NCBI RefSeq assembly: GCF_022844465.1
Contig: NZ_JALHLP010000004.1
Coordinates: forward strand, 67,735 to 131,734
Source: Bradyrhizobium sp.
GTDB taxonomy: Bacteria > Pseudomonadota > Alphaproteobacteria > Rhizobiales > Xanthobacteraceae
Length of the DNA stretch: 64,000 nt
Direction: 5' to 3'
The notes under the pieces were generated by a model. It was not told the DNA's origin and made no database searches. It was given only the letters and a program-made list of their open reading frames with translations. The position numbers and the translations under genes are program-made. Below, in pieces: positions 35,302 through 43,817 of the stretch. Every line of letters begins with the position of its first letter. Position 1 is the stretch's first letter.

Positions 35302-36345
35302 ATGAGCGTTCAGGCCGTTACCTTGACCGACGAGATCGCCGCGCGGCGGCGCATCGGCGCAACGGCGGCGATTGCCGCGCTCGTCGTGCTGCTGACGCTG
35401 ACCTCGCTCGGCGTCGGGCCGGTGCGGCTGTCGCCCCTCGCCGTCGTGGAAGCGCTGCTCGGCGGCGGCAGCGACGTCGCCCAGATCATCGTGCGGGAAA
35501 TCCGCCTGCCGCGAACGCTGCTGGCGCTTTCGATCGGCGCCATTCTCGGGCTGTCAGGGGCGGCGCTGCAGGGCCTGCTGCGCAACCCGCTGGCCTCGCC
35601 GTCCCTGTTCGGCGCGCCGCAATCGGCCGCCTTTGGCGCGGTGCTGGTGATCGCGCTCGGATTGGCCGACGTGCGCTCCTATGCGCTGCCGGTCGCGGCG
35701 ATCATCGCCGCCTTCGGCTCGGTATTCGCGTTGCTCACGATCGCCGGCCGCAATGCCGGGCTTCTTATTCTCATTCTCTCCGGGCTGGCGATTTCGAGCT
35801 TTGCCGGCGCCGCCACCGCGCTGGTGATGAACCTTTCCAGCAATCCTTTCGTGGTGCTGGAGATCGCGTTCTGGCTGCTCGGTTCGCTGGAGGACCGCAG
35901 CTTTGAGCATGTCATGCTGGCGCTGCCGTTCATCGTCGCCGGCGCCGTCATGCTGTTCAGCCAGCGCCATGCGTTTCGCGCGCTCAGCCTTGGCGAGGAG
36001 GCCGCGCAAAGCCTCGGCGTCGATGTCGCCCGCTTGCGGCTGCTGGTGATTTCGGGCGTGGCGCTCGGCGTCGGCGGCGCGGTCGCCGTGACAGGCACCA
36101 TCGGCTTCATCGGCCTGGTCGCGCCGCATCTGATGCGGCCGCTGGTCGGTCACGATCCGGGGCGGCTGCTGGCGCCGAGCGCGCTGGCCGGATCGGCGCT
36201 GCTGCTGGCGGCCGATATCGCGGTGCGCATCATTCCCTCGACCTCCGACATCAAGGTCGGCGTGCTGACCTCGATCATCGGGGTGCCGTTCTTCCTCTAT
36301 CTGATCATGCGCGAGCGCCGCGCGCTCAGCGGGGGCATCGCATGA
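35302..36345 (+). CDS. btuC: FecCD/BtuC-type ABC transporter permease
   Basis: 347-residue permease with about ten helices, FecCD family. ATG 35302 is preceded by tgagga; the longer frame to 35080 runs through the riboswitch region and is rejected. Signatures LPRTLLALSIGAILGLSGAALQGLLRNPLASP and GFIGLVAPHLMRPLVGHD (about 270-290) are present, split here by family positions. The latter is the coupling region to the ATPase. Together with the next two genes it makes a complete type II importer. Cobalamin is the likely cargo because of the neighbouring riboswitch, but siderophore permeases belong to the same family. Confidence 0.88.
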   Translation: MSVQAVTLTDEIAARRRIGATAAIAALVVLLTLTSLGVGPVRLSPLAVVEALLGGGSDVAQIIVREIRLPRTLLALSIGAILGLSGAALQGLLRNPLASPSLFGAPQSAAFGAVLVIALGLADVRSYALPVAAIIAAFGSVFALLTIAGRNAGLLILILSGLAISSFAGAATALVMNLSSNPFVVLEIAFWLLGSLEDRSFEHVMLALPFIVAGAVMLFSQRHAFRALSLGEEAAQSLGVDVARLRLLVISGVALGVGGAVAVTGTIGFIGLVAPHLMRPLVGHDPGRLLAPSALAGSALLLAADIAVRIIPSTSDIKVGVLTSIIGVPFFLYLIMRERRALSGGIA

Positions 36346-37124
36346 GCGGGAAAGCTCTTCTCAGCGCCCGAGGCCTCGCCGTGACGCTCTCGGGCCGCGC
36401 CGTGCTGAAGGACGTTTCGCTGGCGCTGCCGCCGCGGCAGCTGGTGGCGCTGGTCGGCCCGAACGGCGCCGGCAAGACTACGCTGTTGCGGGCGCTGGCG
36501 GGGCTGATCCCGTCCGAAGGCGGGATCGAGATCGGCGGCGAGGCGCTGCCGTCGCTGCCGCTGCGCGAACGCGCCAGGCGGTTTGGCTATCTGCCGCAGG
36601 GGCACGTGATGCACTGGCCGCTGCCGGCGCGCGACATCGTGGCGCTCGGCCGCTACCCGCATGGTGCTACCGATCCGGCGCGGCTGTCGCCGGCGGATGC
36701 CGAGGCGGTGTTGCGCGCGATGCAGGCGATGGACGTGATGGCGTTCGGCGGGCGCCGCGTCACCGAATTGTCGGGGGGCGAGCGCAGCCGCGTCGCGCTG
36801 GCCCGCGTGCTGGCGGTGGAAGCGCCGGTGATCCTGGCCGACGAGCCGACCGCCTCGCTCGATCCGCGGCACCAGATCGACGTCATGAAGAACCTGCGCG
36901 CAACCGCCGACAGCGGCGTGCTGGTCGTGGTGGTGACGCACGATCTCGGGCTGGCGGCGCGGTTCGCCGACCAGGTGCTGGTGCTCTGCGAAGGCCGGCT
37001 GGCGTCGCAGGGCGCGCCGATGCAGGCGCTGTCGGAGCGGGTGATGGCGGAGGTGTTCCGGATCAGCGCCTATCGCGCCGAATACCAGCGCGAGGCGGTG
37101 ATCGTGCCGTGGGCGGAGCTGTGA
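36342..37124 (+). CDS. btuD: ABC transporter ATP-binding protein (BtuD/FecE-like)
   Basis: 260-residue ATPase starting inside the permease stop (ATGA). Walker A GPNGAGKTT is at 39-47. The signature LSGGERSRVALARVLAVEAP, Walker B VILADEPTASLD and H-loop VVVTHDLGLAARFAD are present. It belongs to the cobalamin/Fe3+-siderophore group. Coupled to BtuC and BtuF on both sides by overlapping codons. Confidence 0.9.
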   Translation: MSGKALLSARGLAVTLSGRAVLKDVSLALPPRQLVALVGPNGAGKTTLLRALAGLIPSEGGIEIGGEALPSLPLRERARRFGYLPQGHVMHWPLPARDIVALGRYPHGATDPARLSPADAEAVLRAMQAMDVMAFGGRRVTELSGGERSRVALARVLAVEAPVILADEPTASLDPRHQIDVMKNLRATADSGVLVVVVTHDLGLAARFADQVLVLCEGRLASQGAPMQALSERVMAEVFRISAYRAEYQREAVIVPWAEL

Positions 37125-37963
37125 TGCGGACGCGGTTCGCAGCCCTGGTCGCGGTCGCGGCGCTGTCGCTGGTGGTCGATCCGGCGCCCGCCGCCGGTCT
37201 GCCGCGCCTGATTTCGATGAATGTCTGCACCGACCAATTGCTGCTGGCGCTCGCCGATCCCGGGCAGATTTTGGGGCTGAGCCGGTTCGCGCGCGACGGC
37301 TGGCAATCCCCGGCGGCTGGCGACGTCAGGCGCTATCCGGTTCTGTCCGGCGGGGCCGAGGACGTGTTGCTGATACGGCCCGACATCGTCGTGGCGAGCC
37401 TGTTCGACAAGCGTTCGACACGGGAGTTGCTGAAGGCCAAGGGGCTTCGCCTCGCCGAACTCGCGGTGCCGCGCACCCTCGCCGAAGCCAGGCACCAGAT
37501 CCGCCAAGCCGGCGACCTGATCGGCCATCCCGATCGCGCGGCGGCGGAAATCGCCCGGCTTGACGCGGCGCTGGCGCGGGCGCGTCGCGCCGCGGCGGAG
37601 CGGCGTTTTCGCGTGCTGCCGGTGTCCCGGCGCGGCTGGGTGGCGGGCAGCGAAAGCTTTGTCTCGTCGCTGCTGACGGAAGCAGGTCTATCGAACGCGG
37701 CCGGCGATCTCGGCTTCACCTCAGGCGGATTTGCCTCGCTGGAGGCGATCGTCAGTCTTCGCCCCGACTTCATCGTGGTGGCTCAGGCCGGCGATCATGC
37801 CAGCGATGACGGCCAGGCGTTCCTGCTGCACCCGGCGCTGCAGCGCTTCTATCCGCCGGCCAAGCGCATCGTGATCCCCGAACGCATGATGGAGTGCGGC
37901 GGCGTGATGCTGGCGGAAGCGCTGGACGCGCTGGCGGCAGAACTGAAACGGGTTGGGCCGTAA
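37124..37963 (+). CDS. btuF: Periplasmic binding protein, BtuF/FepB-like
   Basis: 279-residue binding protein. ATG 37124 shares its A with the ATPase stop (TGATG). A signal peptide (about 1-25) ends near APAAG, followed by LPRLISMNVCTDQLLLALADP, the family's N-lobe start. Two lobes are linked by a long helix around 130-155 (DRAAAEIARLDAALARARRAA), as in type III binding proteins. VVASLFDKRSTREL and LEAIVSLRPDFIVV are typical. The Cys after SMNV is common in this branch. Last gene of the btuCDF-type operon. Confidence 0.87.
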   Translation: MRTRFAALVAVAALSLVVDPAPAAGLPRLISMNVCTDQLLLALADPGQILGLSRFARDGWQSPAAGDVRRYPVLSGGAEDVLLIRPDIVVASLFDKRSTRELLKAKGLRLAELAVPRTLAEARHQIRQAGDLIGHPDRAAAEIARLDAALARARRAAAERRFRVLPVSRRGWVAGSESFVSSLLTEAGLSNAAGDLGFTSGGFASLEAIVSLRPDFIVVAQAGDHASDDGQAFLLHPALQRFYPPAKRIVIPERMMECGGVMLAEALDALAAELKRVGP

Positions 37964-37978
37964 CTTCCAGTAGCTCTC

Positions 37979-38072
37979 GTAGGGTGGGCAAAGCGAAGCG
38001 TGCCCACCATCCCGAGCGAATGTGTTGATAGATGGTGGGCATGGCGCAAGCGCGCCCTTGCCCACCCTACGG
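37979..38072. repeat. Dispersed palindromic repeat, family D
   Basis: Starts cgtagggtgggcaaagcgaag and ends cgcccttgcccaccctacgg, with gtgcccaccat and atggtgggcat arms inside. It sits between convergent stops (37963 and 38078) and can fold into a long stem, a plausible bidirectional transcript end. Sequence differs from families A-C. Confidence 0.8.
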
Positions 38073-38077
38073 ACTTC

Positions 38078-39118
38078 TCACCCCGCAACCACCGGGCCGC
38101 CGGCCTTCTTCCAGGCGTCGATGCCGCCTTCGATATGCGCGGTATTGGCAAGGCCCGCACTCCTGGCGGCGTCAACCGCCATCGCCGAGCGTTCGCCGAA
38201 CGCGCAGAAGAACACCACGCGTCGGCCGGTCGCCGCGGCGACCTCGCGCAGCATGCCGCCGGGCTTGAGGCTTTCGCCGATCGCGGGGTAGGGCGCATGC
38301 AGCGCGCCCGCGATCATGCCGTGCTTGGCGCGTTCGCCGGCCTCGCGCAGATCGACCAGCAGGATGTCTGGTTGGCCGAGGCTCGCGATGGCGTCGCGGG
38401 CGCTGAGCGCAAGCCCCTGCTTTGCCAACTCGTCCTGGTGCAGGCCGACATGCATGTTGGCGGGCACGGCCACGTCCATCATCTTCGGGTTCGGCAGCTT
38501 CAGATTGGCCATCAGCTCGATATATTCGTCGACCGAGCGCACCTGAAGGCGCGGATTGTAGCGCCGCTCCTCGCCGATGGTGGAAACCGTGTCGCCCTTG
38601 TAGTCGTGGGCCGGAAATACCAGGGTGTCATCGGGCAGTTTCAACAGCCGGTTGAAGATCGATTCGTATTGCGCGCGCGACGAGCCGTTCTGGAAATCGG
38701 TGCGGCCGGTGCCGCGGATCAGGAGCGTGTCGCCGGTGAAGACGCGGTCGCCCATCAGGTAGCTGTAGGAATCATCGGTGTGGCCGGGCGTGTACATGAC
38801 GTCGAGGCCAAGCCCCTCGATCATGACCTTGTCGCCGTCGGACACCCGCATCGACACCACGTCGGCCTTGCTCTGCTCGCCCATGATGGTGATGCAGCGG
38901 GTGCGGTCGCGCAGTTCGCCGAGGCCCGTGACGTGGTCGGCGTGCAGGTGGGTGTCGATCGCCTTCACCAGCCGCAGGTCGAGCTCGCGCATCAGCTGGC
39001 AGTAGCGGTCGACCTTCTCAAGCACGGGGTCGAGGATCAGCGCCTCGCCGCCGGCGCGGCTCGCCAGCAGATAGCTGTAGGTGCCGGAGACGCTGTCGAA
39101 CAGTTGACGAAAGATCAT
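38078..39118 (-). CDS. Metallo-beta-lactamase / rhodanese fusion, probable persulfide dioxygenase-sulfurtransferase
   Basis: 346-residue fusion. N-terminal MBL domain: THLHADHVTG with the HxHxDH box at 57-62, TPGHTDDSYSY, FTGDTLLIRGTGRTDFQ and FPAHDYKG, matching ETHE1-like persulfide dioxygenases. The C-terminal rhodanese domain (about 235-346) has active-site Cys305 in FCAFGERSA. Such fusions oxidise glutathione persulfide to sulfite and exchange sulfane sulfur. The start overlaps the DsrE gene stop (ATGA). Both are transcribed divergently from a BigR-like regulator, which in related bacteria controls exactly this type of gene. Confidence 0.9.
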   Translation of the reverse strand: MIFRQLFDSVSGTYSYLLASRAGGEALILDPVLEKVDRYCQLMRELDLRLVKAIDTHLHADHVTGLGELRDRTRCITIMGEQSKADVVSMRVSDGDKVMIEGLGLDVMYTPGHTDDSYSYLMGDRVFTGDTLLIRGTGRTDFQNGSSRAQYESIFNRLLKLPDDTLVFPAHDYKGDTVSTIGEERRYNPRLQVRSVDEYIELMANLKLPNPKMMDVAVPANMHVGLHQDELAKQGLALSARDAIASLGQPDILLVDLREAGERAKHGMIAGALHAPYPAIGESLKPGGMLREVAAATGRRVVFFCAFGERSAMAVDAARSAGLANTAHIEGGIDAWKKAGGPVVAG

Positions 39119-39573
39119 GGCCGCACCAGCGTGTAGCCGCTCTCGGTCAGCAGCAGAATTTGCGCGACGCCGACCTGGACCGGCGTCGCCGCGGCAATGT
39201 ACGCCAGCCGCTGGCCGGTGTCGCGTTCGAGCGTATCGACGGTGTTGAGGCAGATATCGACCCGCGCGCCTTGCGACACCAGGCTCTCGACCGCCTTGCG
39301 GTTGGGATTGTCCAGGCGAAGCAGGTCGATGCCCGGGCCGAACGCCACGATCTCGACCGCGACCTTGTCCGGTCCGTAGAATTTCATCAGATTGTTGGCG
39401 ACGCTGATCACGAGGCCCTGCTTGCGCGGGTCGTTGTCGGAAAGCTGCAGCACGATTTTGTGCTCGGCAAAGGGCTTGTCCTGCAGCGGCGCCTGCTGGG
39501 CGCGCGCGCTGGTCGTCACGGCGATCAGCAGCGCGAGGGCCAGGGCGCGAATCATGGTTGAGAACAGTGCCAT
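39115..39573 (-). CDS. Exported DsrE/DsrF-like protein
   Basis: 152 residues with an N-terminal signal (ALALALLIAVTTSARAQQ, cleavage near residue 25). The following DsrE-fold core has HKIVLQLSDNDPRKQGLVISVANN and VEIVAFGPGIDLL, then a single Cys in VDICLNTV. DsrE-like proteins carry or sense sulfane sulfur; periplasmic members accompany sulfide-oxidation genes. ATG 39573 has CAGGA very close; ATG 39555 would shorten the signal. First gene of the two-gene sulfur unit. Confidence 0.82.
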   Translation of the reverse strand: MALFSTMIRALALALLIAVTTSARAQQAPLQDKPFAEHKIVLQLSDNDPRKQGLVISVANNLMKFYGPDKVAVEIVAFGPGIDLLRLDNPNRKAVESLVSQGARVDICLNTVDTLERDTGQRLAYIAAATPVQVGVAQILLLTESGYTLVRP

Positions 39574-39669
39574 TCCTGACCCGCCATCCCTGATGTCGCC
39601 GACGGCTTGCCTGATTGTCGCCGACGGCTTGAGCGGCCGGCCACCTTTCCTGAACGGATATGCACCATA

Positions 39670-39695
39670 GCTAAATTAGTCAATGCTAAATGACT
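39670..39695. promoter_or_regulatory. Candidate operator of the BigR-like repressor
   Basis: AT-rich patch in GC-rich surroundings with a direct repeat gctaaat (39670 and 39685) and an inverted repeat agtca-N8-tgact (39678-39695). It lies between the divergent sulfur genes and their regulator. Position and composition fit the AT-rich operators of BigR/SqrR-type repressors. Confidence 0.5.
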
Positions 39696-39757
39696 GGCGA
39701 TACGGTAATGTGATGGGGGTGCCTCGCGGGCACGGAAACCATGCTGGAAGCAAAACC

Positions 39758-40123
39758 ATGAGAGCGGTGGCGGCGGCAACCAAACAGATACCGCTGGCAC
39801 GCGGCGCCGACGATGCGGCGGCGCTCAAGATGCTGGCGAGGCAGGCTGGCGACGCCGCCCAGCTCCTTAAAATGCTCGCCAACGAGAAGCGGCTGCGGAT
39901 CCTCTGTTTTCTTGCCGTGCGCGGCGAGATGACGGTCGGGGAACTGGTCGGCGTCGTAAAGCTCAGTCAGTCGGCGTTGTCGCAGCATCTGGCGAAGTTG
40001 CGCGCCGATGGTCTGGTGGAGTTCCGACGGGCCTCGCAGACGCTGCATTACCGCGTTGCCGACAAGCGCGCATTGCGTCTGCTGCAGGTGCTGAAGGAGA
40101 TCTATTGCGGCGATCTGAGGTAG
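39758..40123 (+). CDS. ArsR-family repressor, BigR/SqrR-like persulfide sensor
   Basis: 121-residue winged-helix protein. The start is set at ATG 39758 because tggaag lies seven bases upstream; the longer frame to 39683 begins inside the candidate operator. The helix-turn-helix is VGELVGVVKLSQSALSQHLAK, the wing LVEFRRASQTLHYRV. Cys50 (RLRILCFLA) and Cys117 (EIYCGD) sit where BigR and SqrR have their disulfide/tetrasulfide-forming pair, spaced by about the same distance. It should release DNA on exposure to reactive sulfur species and derepress the divergent fusion and DsrE genes. Confidence 0.88.
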   Translation: MRAVAAATKQIPLARGADDAAALKMLARQAGDAAQLLKMLANEKRLRILCFLAVRGEMTVGELVGVVKLSQSALSQHLAKLRADGLVEFRRASQTLHYRVADKRALRLLQVLKEIYCGDLR

Positions 40124-40171
40124 CTTCAGCTCCGATCGCTCAGCACTATTGTGGTCACAAGGGCGAATTGA

Positions 40172-40867
40172 ATGGCTCGGGATGTGGTGGAGTTCGGCAG
40201 CAGCGACCAGCCGGTAGAACCGGATGGCCGGATGAATGCAGCCGCCTTCCATCGCAATCACGTAGCGATCTGGGCGGTGCTAGGCGCCTTCCTCGCCGGC
40301 AAGTCGGGCGACGTGCTGGAGGTCGGCAGCGGCACCGGCCAGCATGTGGTTCATTTCGCCCGCCACTCCCCCGGCATCACTTGGTGGCCGAGCGATCTCA
40401 ATGAGCGGCACCTGAGCAGCATCACGGCCTGGCGCGCGCATGCCGGCTTGCCGAACATCCAGCCGCCGCGGCGGATCGACCTTGCCGATCCCGCCTGGGC
40501 CGCGGCGATGCATGGCGGCGGCGGGCCGGCCGAACTGCTGGCGGTATTTTGCGCCAATGTCGTCCATATCGCGCCATGGCGCGTCGCCGAAGGCCTGCTT
40601 GCCGGCGCGGCGAGCCCGCTGCGCGCCGACGGGCGGCTGTTTCTCTATGGCCCCTTCAAGCGCGACGGCAAGCATACCGCGATGAGCAATGCCGTGTTCG
40701 ACACCTCCCTGCGCGAGCAGGATGCCGAATGGGGCGTGCGCGACATCGGAGAGCTCAGTGCATTCGCGGCGGGCGTCGGCCTTGCATTGGTCGAAACCGT
40801 GCCAATGCCGGCCAACAACATGATCCTGGCTTTCGCTCCATCGAGCAAGGGTGACGCGGGCGCATAG
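40172..40867 (+). CDS. DUF938 SAM-dependent methyltransferase-like protein
   Basis: 231 residues. LEVGSGTGQHVVHFA (about 49-63) is the SAM-binding motif I, and PSDLNERHL is motif II. FCANVVHIAPW and LFLYGPFKRDGKHTA are the DUF938 signatures, as is FDTSLREQDAEWGVRD. The family's methyl acceptor is not known to me. It lies 48 bases after the repressor gene in the same orientation, so it may be co-transcribed; a functional link is unproven. Cytoplasmic. Confidence 0.85.
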   Translation: MARDVVEFGSSDQPVEPDGRMNAAAFHRNHVAIWAVLGAFLAGKSGDVLEVGSGTGQHVVHFARHSPGITWWPSDLNERHLSSITAWRAHAGLPNIQPPRRIDLADPAWAAAMHGGGGPAELLAVFCANVVHIAPWRVAEGLLAGAASPLRADGRLFLYGPFKRDGKHTAMSNAVFDTSLREQDAEWGVRDIGELSAFAAGVGLALVETVPMPANNMILAFAPSSKGDAGA

Positions 40868-41098
40868 CGCGCGCCCGCTTGCGTCGGTTGATCGCCTGTC
40901 TGCGCGTCTTCATAGTGTCGGGAGTTGATCGAGGTGGCTGCGCGGCGACAGGGTCTTTCGCGAGCGCTTCTTCTACGACCCGTCGAAATAGCCGCCACCT
41001 GCTGACAGTTCGCTCCGCACCGAAGCATCTGGTCGCGTCGTCTGCTACCTTCAGGCCGGGCATGACGATGCAGCAACCCAAGAAGGGCAGCGAACGAG

Positions 41099-42337
41099 TT
41101 GGACGCTTCCGATCGAAGTCCAATTGACGAAGCCTCGGTCCGTTACCAGGGCTGGCGCATCGTCGTCGTCTGCTTCCTGCTGGCGACCTTCGGCTGGGGG
41201 CTCGGTTTCTATGGCCAAAGCGTCTATGTCGCCGAGCTGCACCGGCTGCACGGCTGGCCGACCTCGCTGATCTCGGCGGGCACGACCTTCTTCTATCTGT
41301 TCGGCGCGGCGCTGGTCGTCTTCGTCAGCGAAGCCATCAAGGCGTTCGGCCCGCGCAACTGCCTGGTGGCGGGCACTCTCGCCATGGCGGCGGCCGCGGT
41401 CTGCATCGGCCAGGTGCGCGAGCCGTGGCAACTGTTCCTTGCCAATGCCGTGCTGGCGATCGGCTGGGCCGGCACCAGCCTCGGCATCATCACCACGACG
41501 CTCGGCCTCTGGTTCGAGCGCAAGCGCGGCATGGCGATCAGCCTGGCGCTGAACGGCGCCAGCTTCGGCGGCATTATCGGCGTTCCCCTGCTGGTGGCGG
41601 CGATCGGGTATTTCGGCTTCCCCGGCGCGATGACGGCAGCGGCGGTCGTCATGGTCGGCTTGATGGTTCCCGTGATCCTGCTTCTCGTCGGACGGCCGCC
41701 GATCGATTCGGGCGGGACCGCGGTCGAGGCCGCGGACGCGCCGTCGTCCACGCAGATACGGGCGAGGGCGTTTCGCGACATCGGCTTCCTCTCGGTGTCG
41801 TCGGCGTTCGCGCTGGTGCTGTTTGCGCAGGTCGGCTTCATCGTTCACCTGATCGCCTTCCTGGATTCGGTGATCGGGCGGGAGCGCGCGGCGCTCGCGA
41901 TGGCGTTGCTGACGGCGATGGCGGTGGTCGGACGCGTGCTGTTCTCGTTCGTGATCGACCGGCTCAACCAGCGGCTGGCCTCGTCGATCTCCTTCGTCAG
42001 CCAGGCGTTGGCGCTGATCATCATCATCAACACCCACAATGACGTTGCATTGATCGCCGCCTGCGCGCTGTTCGGATTCTCGGTCGGCAATCTGATCACG
42101 CTGCCGGCGCTGATCGTGCAGCGCGAGTTCGATCCGCGCTCGTTCGGCGTTCTCGTCAGCCTGGTGACCGCGATCAACCAGATCACTTACGCGTTCGGTC
42201 CCGGCGTCGTCGGCCTGCTGCGCGATCTCTCGGGCAGCTACACGCTGCCGTTCTATGGCTGCGTCGCGATCGAGTTGACGGCGGCCGTGCTGATCATGAT
42301 CCGCGGGCGTTCTCGTCATTCCGGGCTGGTGCGTTAG
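41099..42337 (+). CDS. MFS transporter, oxalate/monocarboxylate type
   Basis: 412-residue carrier with 12 helices. It seems to start at TTG 41099 (aagggcag upstream), as no ATG precedes the first helix; start uncertain. QGWRIVVVCFLLATFGWGLGFYGQSVYVAELH and the long cytoplasmic loop at about 200-230 fit the monocarboxylate porter-like group of proteobacteria, with conserved LGLWFERKRGMAISLAL. The last residues (RSRHSGLVR) and stop codon are encoded by a family A repeat. Confidence 0.83.
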   Translation: MDASDRSPIDEASVRYQGWRIVVVCFLLATFGWGLGFYGQSVYVAELHRLHGWPTSLISAGTTFFYLFGAALVVFVSEAIKAFGPRNCLVAGTLAMAAAAVCIGQVREPWQLFLANAVLAIGWAGTSLGIITTTLGLWFERKRGMAISLALNGASFGGIIGVPLLVAAIGYFGFPGAMTAAAVVMVGLMVPVILLLVGRPPIDSGGTAVEAADAPSSTQIRARAFRDIGFLSVSSAFALVLFAQVGFIVHLIAFLDSVIGRERAALAMALLTAMAVVGRVLFSFVIDRLNQRLASSISFVSQALALIIIINTHNDVALIAACALFGFSVGNLITLPALIVQREFDPRSFGVLVSLVTAINQITYAFGPGVVGLLRDLSGSYTLPFYGCVAIELTAAVLIMIRGRSRHSGLVR

Positions 42338-42439
42338 CACCAGACCTCAGATGCGCGATTGCGCATCGGGGAATCTCGAGATTCTCAGGGGCGCAAGAGC
42401 GCCCCGTAGTTCGATACTGCGCATCGCCCCGGAATAACG
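42315..42439. repeat. Dispersed palindromic repeat, family A (long form)
   Basis: Begins cgtcattccgggctggtgcg and ends cgccccggaataacg, with gatgcgcgattgcgcatc and gaatctcgagattc inside. It starts before the MFS stop codon at 42335-42337, so its first 23 bases are coding. Confidence 0.8.
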
Positions 42440-42446
42440 GCGAAAA

Positions 42447-42941
42447 TCATGCTTCCCGCTGCCGCAGCAAATCCTCCAGATCCAGCCGCTGGGTGAACAT
42501 CGCGAGCGATCCGTCGGGCGCGCGTGGCCACTCTTCCTTCGGGCGGTCGCGATACAGCTCGACGCCGTTCTGGTCGGGATCACGCAGGTAAAGCGCTTCG
42601 CTGACGCCGTGGTCGCTGGCGCCGTCGAGCTGAATGCCGGCCTGGATCACGCGATGGAGCGCGTCCGCCAGCGCAGGGCGCGTGGGGTAGAGAATGGCGG
42701 TGTGAAACAGCCCGGTCGTGCCGGGTGAAGGCGGATGGCCGCCCTTGCTCTCCCAGGTGTTGAGGCCGATGTGGTGGTGATAGCCGCCGGCCGAAATGAA
42801 CGCAGCGCCAGACCCCATCCGCTGCATTACCTCGAAGCCGAGCACGCCGCAGTAGAAGCCGAGCGCACGGTCGAGATCGGCGACCTTGAGATGGACATGT
42901 CCGATCCGGGTGCCGGCAATGACAGGTGGATTTTGGGGCAT
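42447..42941 (-). CDS. VOC-family (glyoxalase/extradiol dioxygenase-like) protein
   Basis: 164 residues with two beta-alpha-beta-beta-beta modules. HVHLKVADLDRALGFYCGVLGFEV opens module one, and LYLRDPDQNGVELY closes module two, giving the family's metal-binding His and Glu. HHHIGLNTWESKGG matches CatE-like catechol-2,3-dioxygenase relatives, many of which are not dioxygenases. Converges on the MFS gene. Substrate unknown. Confidence 0.85.
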   Translation of the reverse strand: MPQNPPVIAGTRIGHVHLKVADLDRALGFYCGVLGFEVMQRMGSGAAFISAGGYHHHIGLNTWESKGGHPPSPGTTGLFHTAILYPTRPALADALHRVIQAGIQLDGASDHGVSEALYLRDPDQNGVELYRDRPKEEWPRAPDGSLAMFTQRLDLEDLLRQREA

Positions 42942-42962
42942 AGTTTCTCCGTATCTTTCTTA

Positions 42963-43108
42963 CCTCGCCCCGCTTGCGGGGAGAGGTCGGACTTTACGCG
43001 AAGCGTAGAGTCCGGGTGAGGGGGTACAGGTCCATCGTGAGATCACAGTTCGCGGAGAGAGCCCCTCACCCCGACCCTCTCCCCGCGCAAGAGCGGGAGA
43101 GGGGGAGG
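42963..43108. repeat. Dispersed palindromic repeat, family E
   Basis: Left arm cctcgccccgcttgcgggga and right arm ctctccccgcgcaagagcgg carry the long inverted repeat gaccctctcccc. The tandem motif ggtgagggg / cccctcacc is inside. It fills the gap between the VOC gene and the carboxymuconolactone decarboxylase-like gene. Confidence 0.75.
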
Positions 43109-43112
43109 AACC

Positions 43113-43658
43113 TCACGCAAGGTCGGAAATCTCGCCATCCGGCAACCCAAACTCGAACGTGTTCAGCGTCATCGACACCATCGTGTAGTAGCCGCAGAGC
43201 CCGATCACTTCGACGATGCCGCGCTCGGTCAGCACCTGTACCGCCTCATCGTAGAGCGGTTTGGAGACGCCGTGGCCTTCATGCAGCGATCTGGCGAGGT
43301 CGTAGATCATCCTGGCCCTGGGGTCGTCGAACACGGGCGTGCGGCGATCACGGATGTCATCGATCACCCTGGGGTCGATGCCGCCCTCCAGCGCCAGCCG
43401 TTTGTGCGCGTACCATTCGTAGTGCGAGGTCCAGTGCCGCGCGGTGACGAGGATCGCAATCTCGGAAAGCTTGGCGGGGAACATGGTGTTGAAACGAAGC
43501 TGCTCGCCCAGGCGGGTAGCGTGCCGCGCCATCTGCGGGCTGTTGAGCCAGGCCATCATCGGCGCCGGCGCCGCGCCGCGCTTGCCGGCGATCGACTCGT
43601 CATAGGTTTCTTTTTGCTCGGCGCTCATTTCGCCAGGCGAAAGCAACTTCAGCCGCAT
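43113..43658 (-). CDS. Carboxymuconolactone decarboxylase (CMD) family protein
   Basis: 181-residue all-helical protein. ATG 43658 has AAGGGGAA upstream; the longer frame to 43772 overlaps the divergent gene's leader. The AhpD-like core is FPAKLSEIAILVTARHWTSHYEWYAHKRLA, with a helix pair thereafter. The usual CxxC of peroxidase-type AhpD is absent (ARHWTSHYEW instead). So a decarboxylase- or lyase-type or uncharacterised activity is more likely than peroxidase. It diverges from the dehydrogenase at 43818, with 159 bases between. Confidence 0.84.
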   Translation of the reverse strand: MRLKLLSPGEMSAEQKETYDESIAGKRGAAPAPMMAWLNSPQMARHATRLGEQLRFNTMFPAKLSEIAILVTARHWTSHYEWYAHKRLALEGGIDPRVIDDIRDRRTPVFDDPRARMIYDLARSLHEGHGVSKPLYDEAVQVLTERGIVEVIGLCGYYTMVSMTLNTFEFGLPDGEISDLA

Positions 43659-43817
43659 GTCCGTTTCCCCTTGTTTTCCAACCGTTGCGGGTCCTGCGAT
43701 ACACCCGATCAGACGGCGTGACCACCGCCGCCACGGCAGGGCGCGGCGGAGATGGATATTGAATTCCGCCAAGCGGAGGCTAAGGTTGACCCAACCTCAT
43801 CCCATGGAAACGCCAAC

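Noticed and set aside
41051..42340. 429-codon minus-strand frame over the MFS gene
   Set aside because: Composition (Asp/Arg/Gln/His) is typical of antisense to hydrophobic codons; the plus strand encodes a 12-helix carrier.
42963..43108. Possible CRISPR-like repeat arrangement
   Set aside because: Only one inverted pair, without regular repeat-spacer units or nearby cas genes; it is a dispersed palindromic element.
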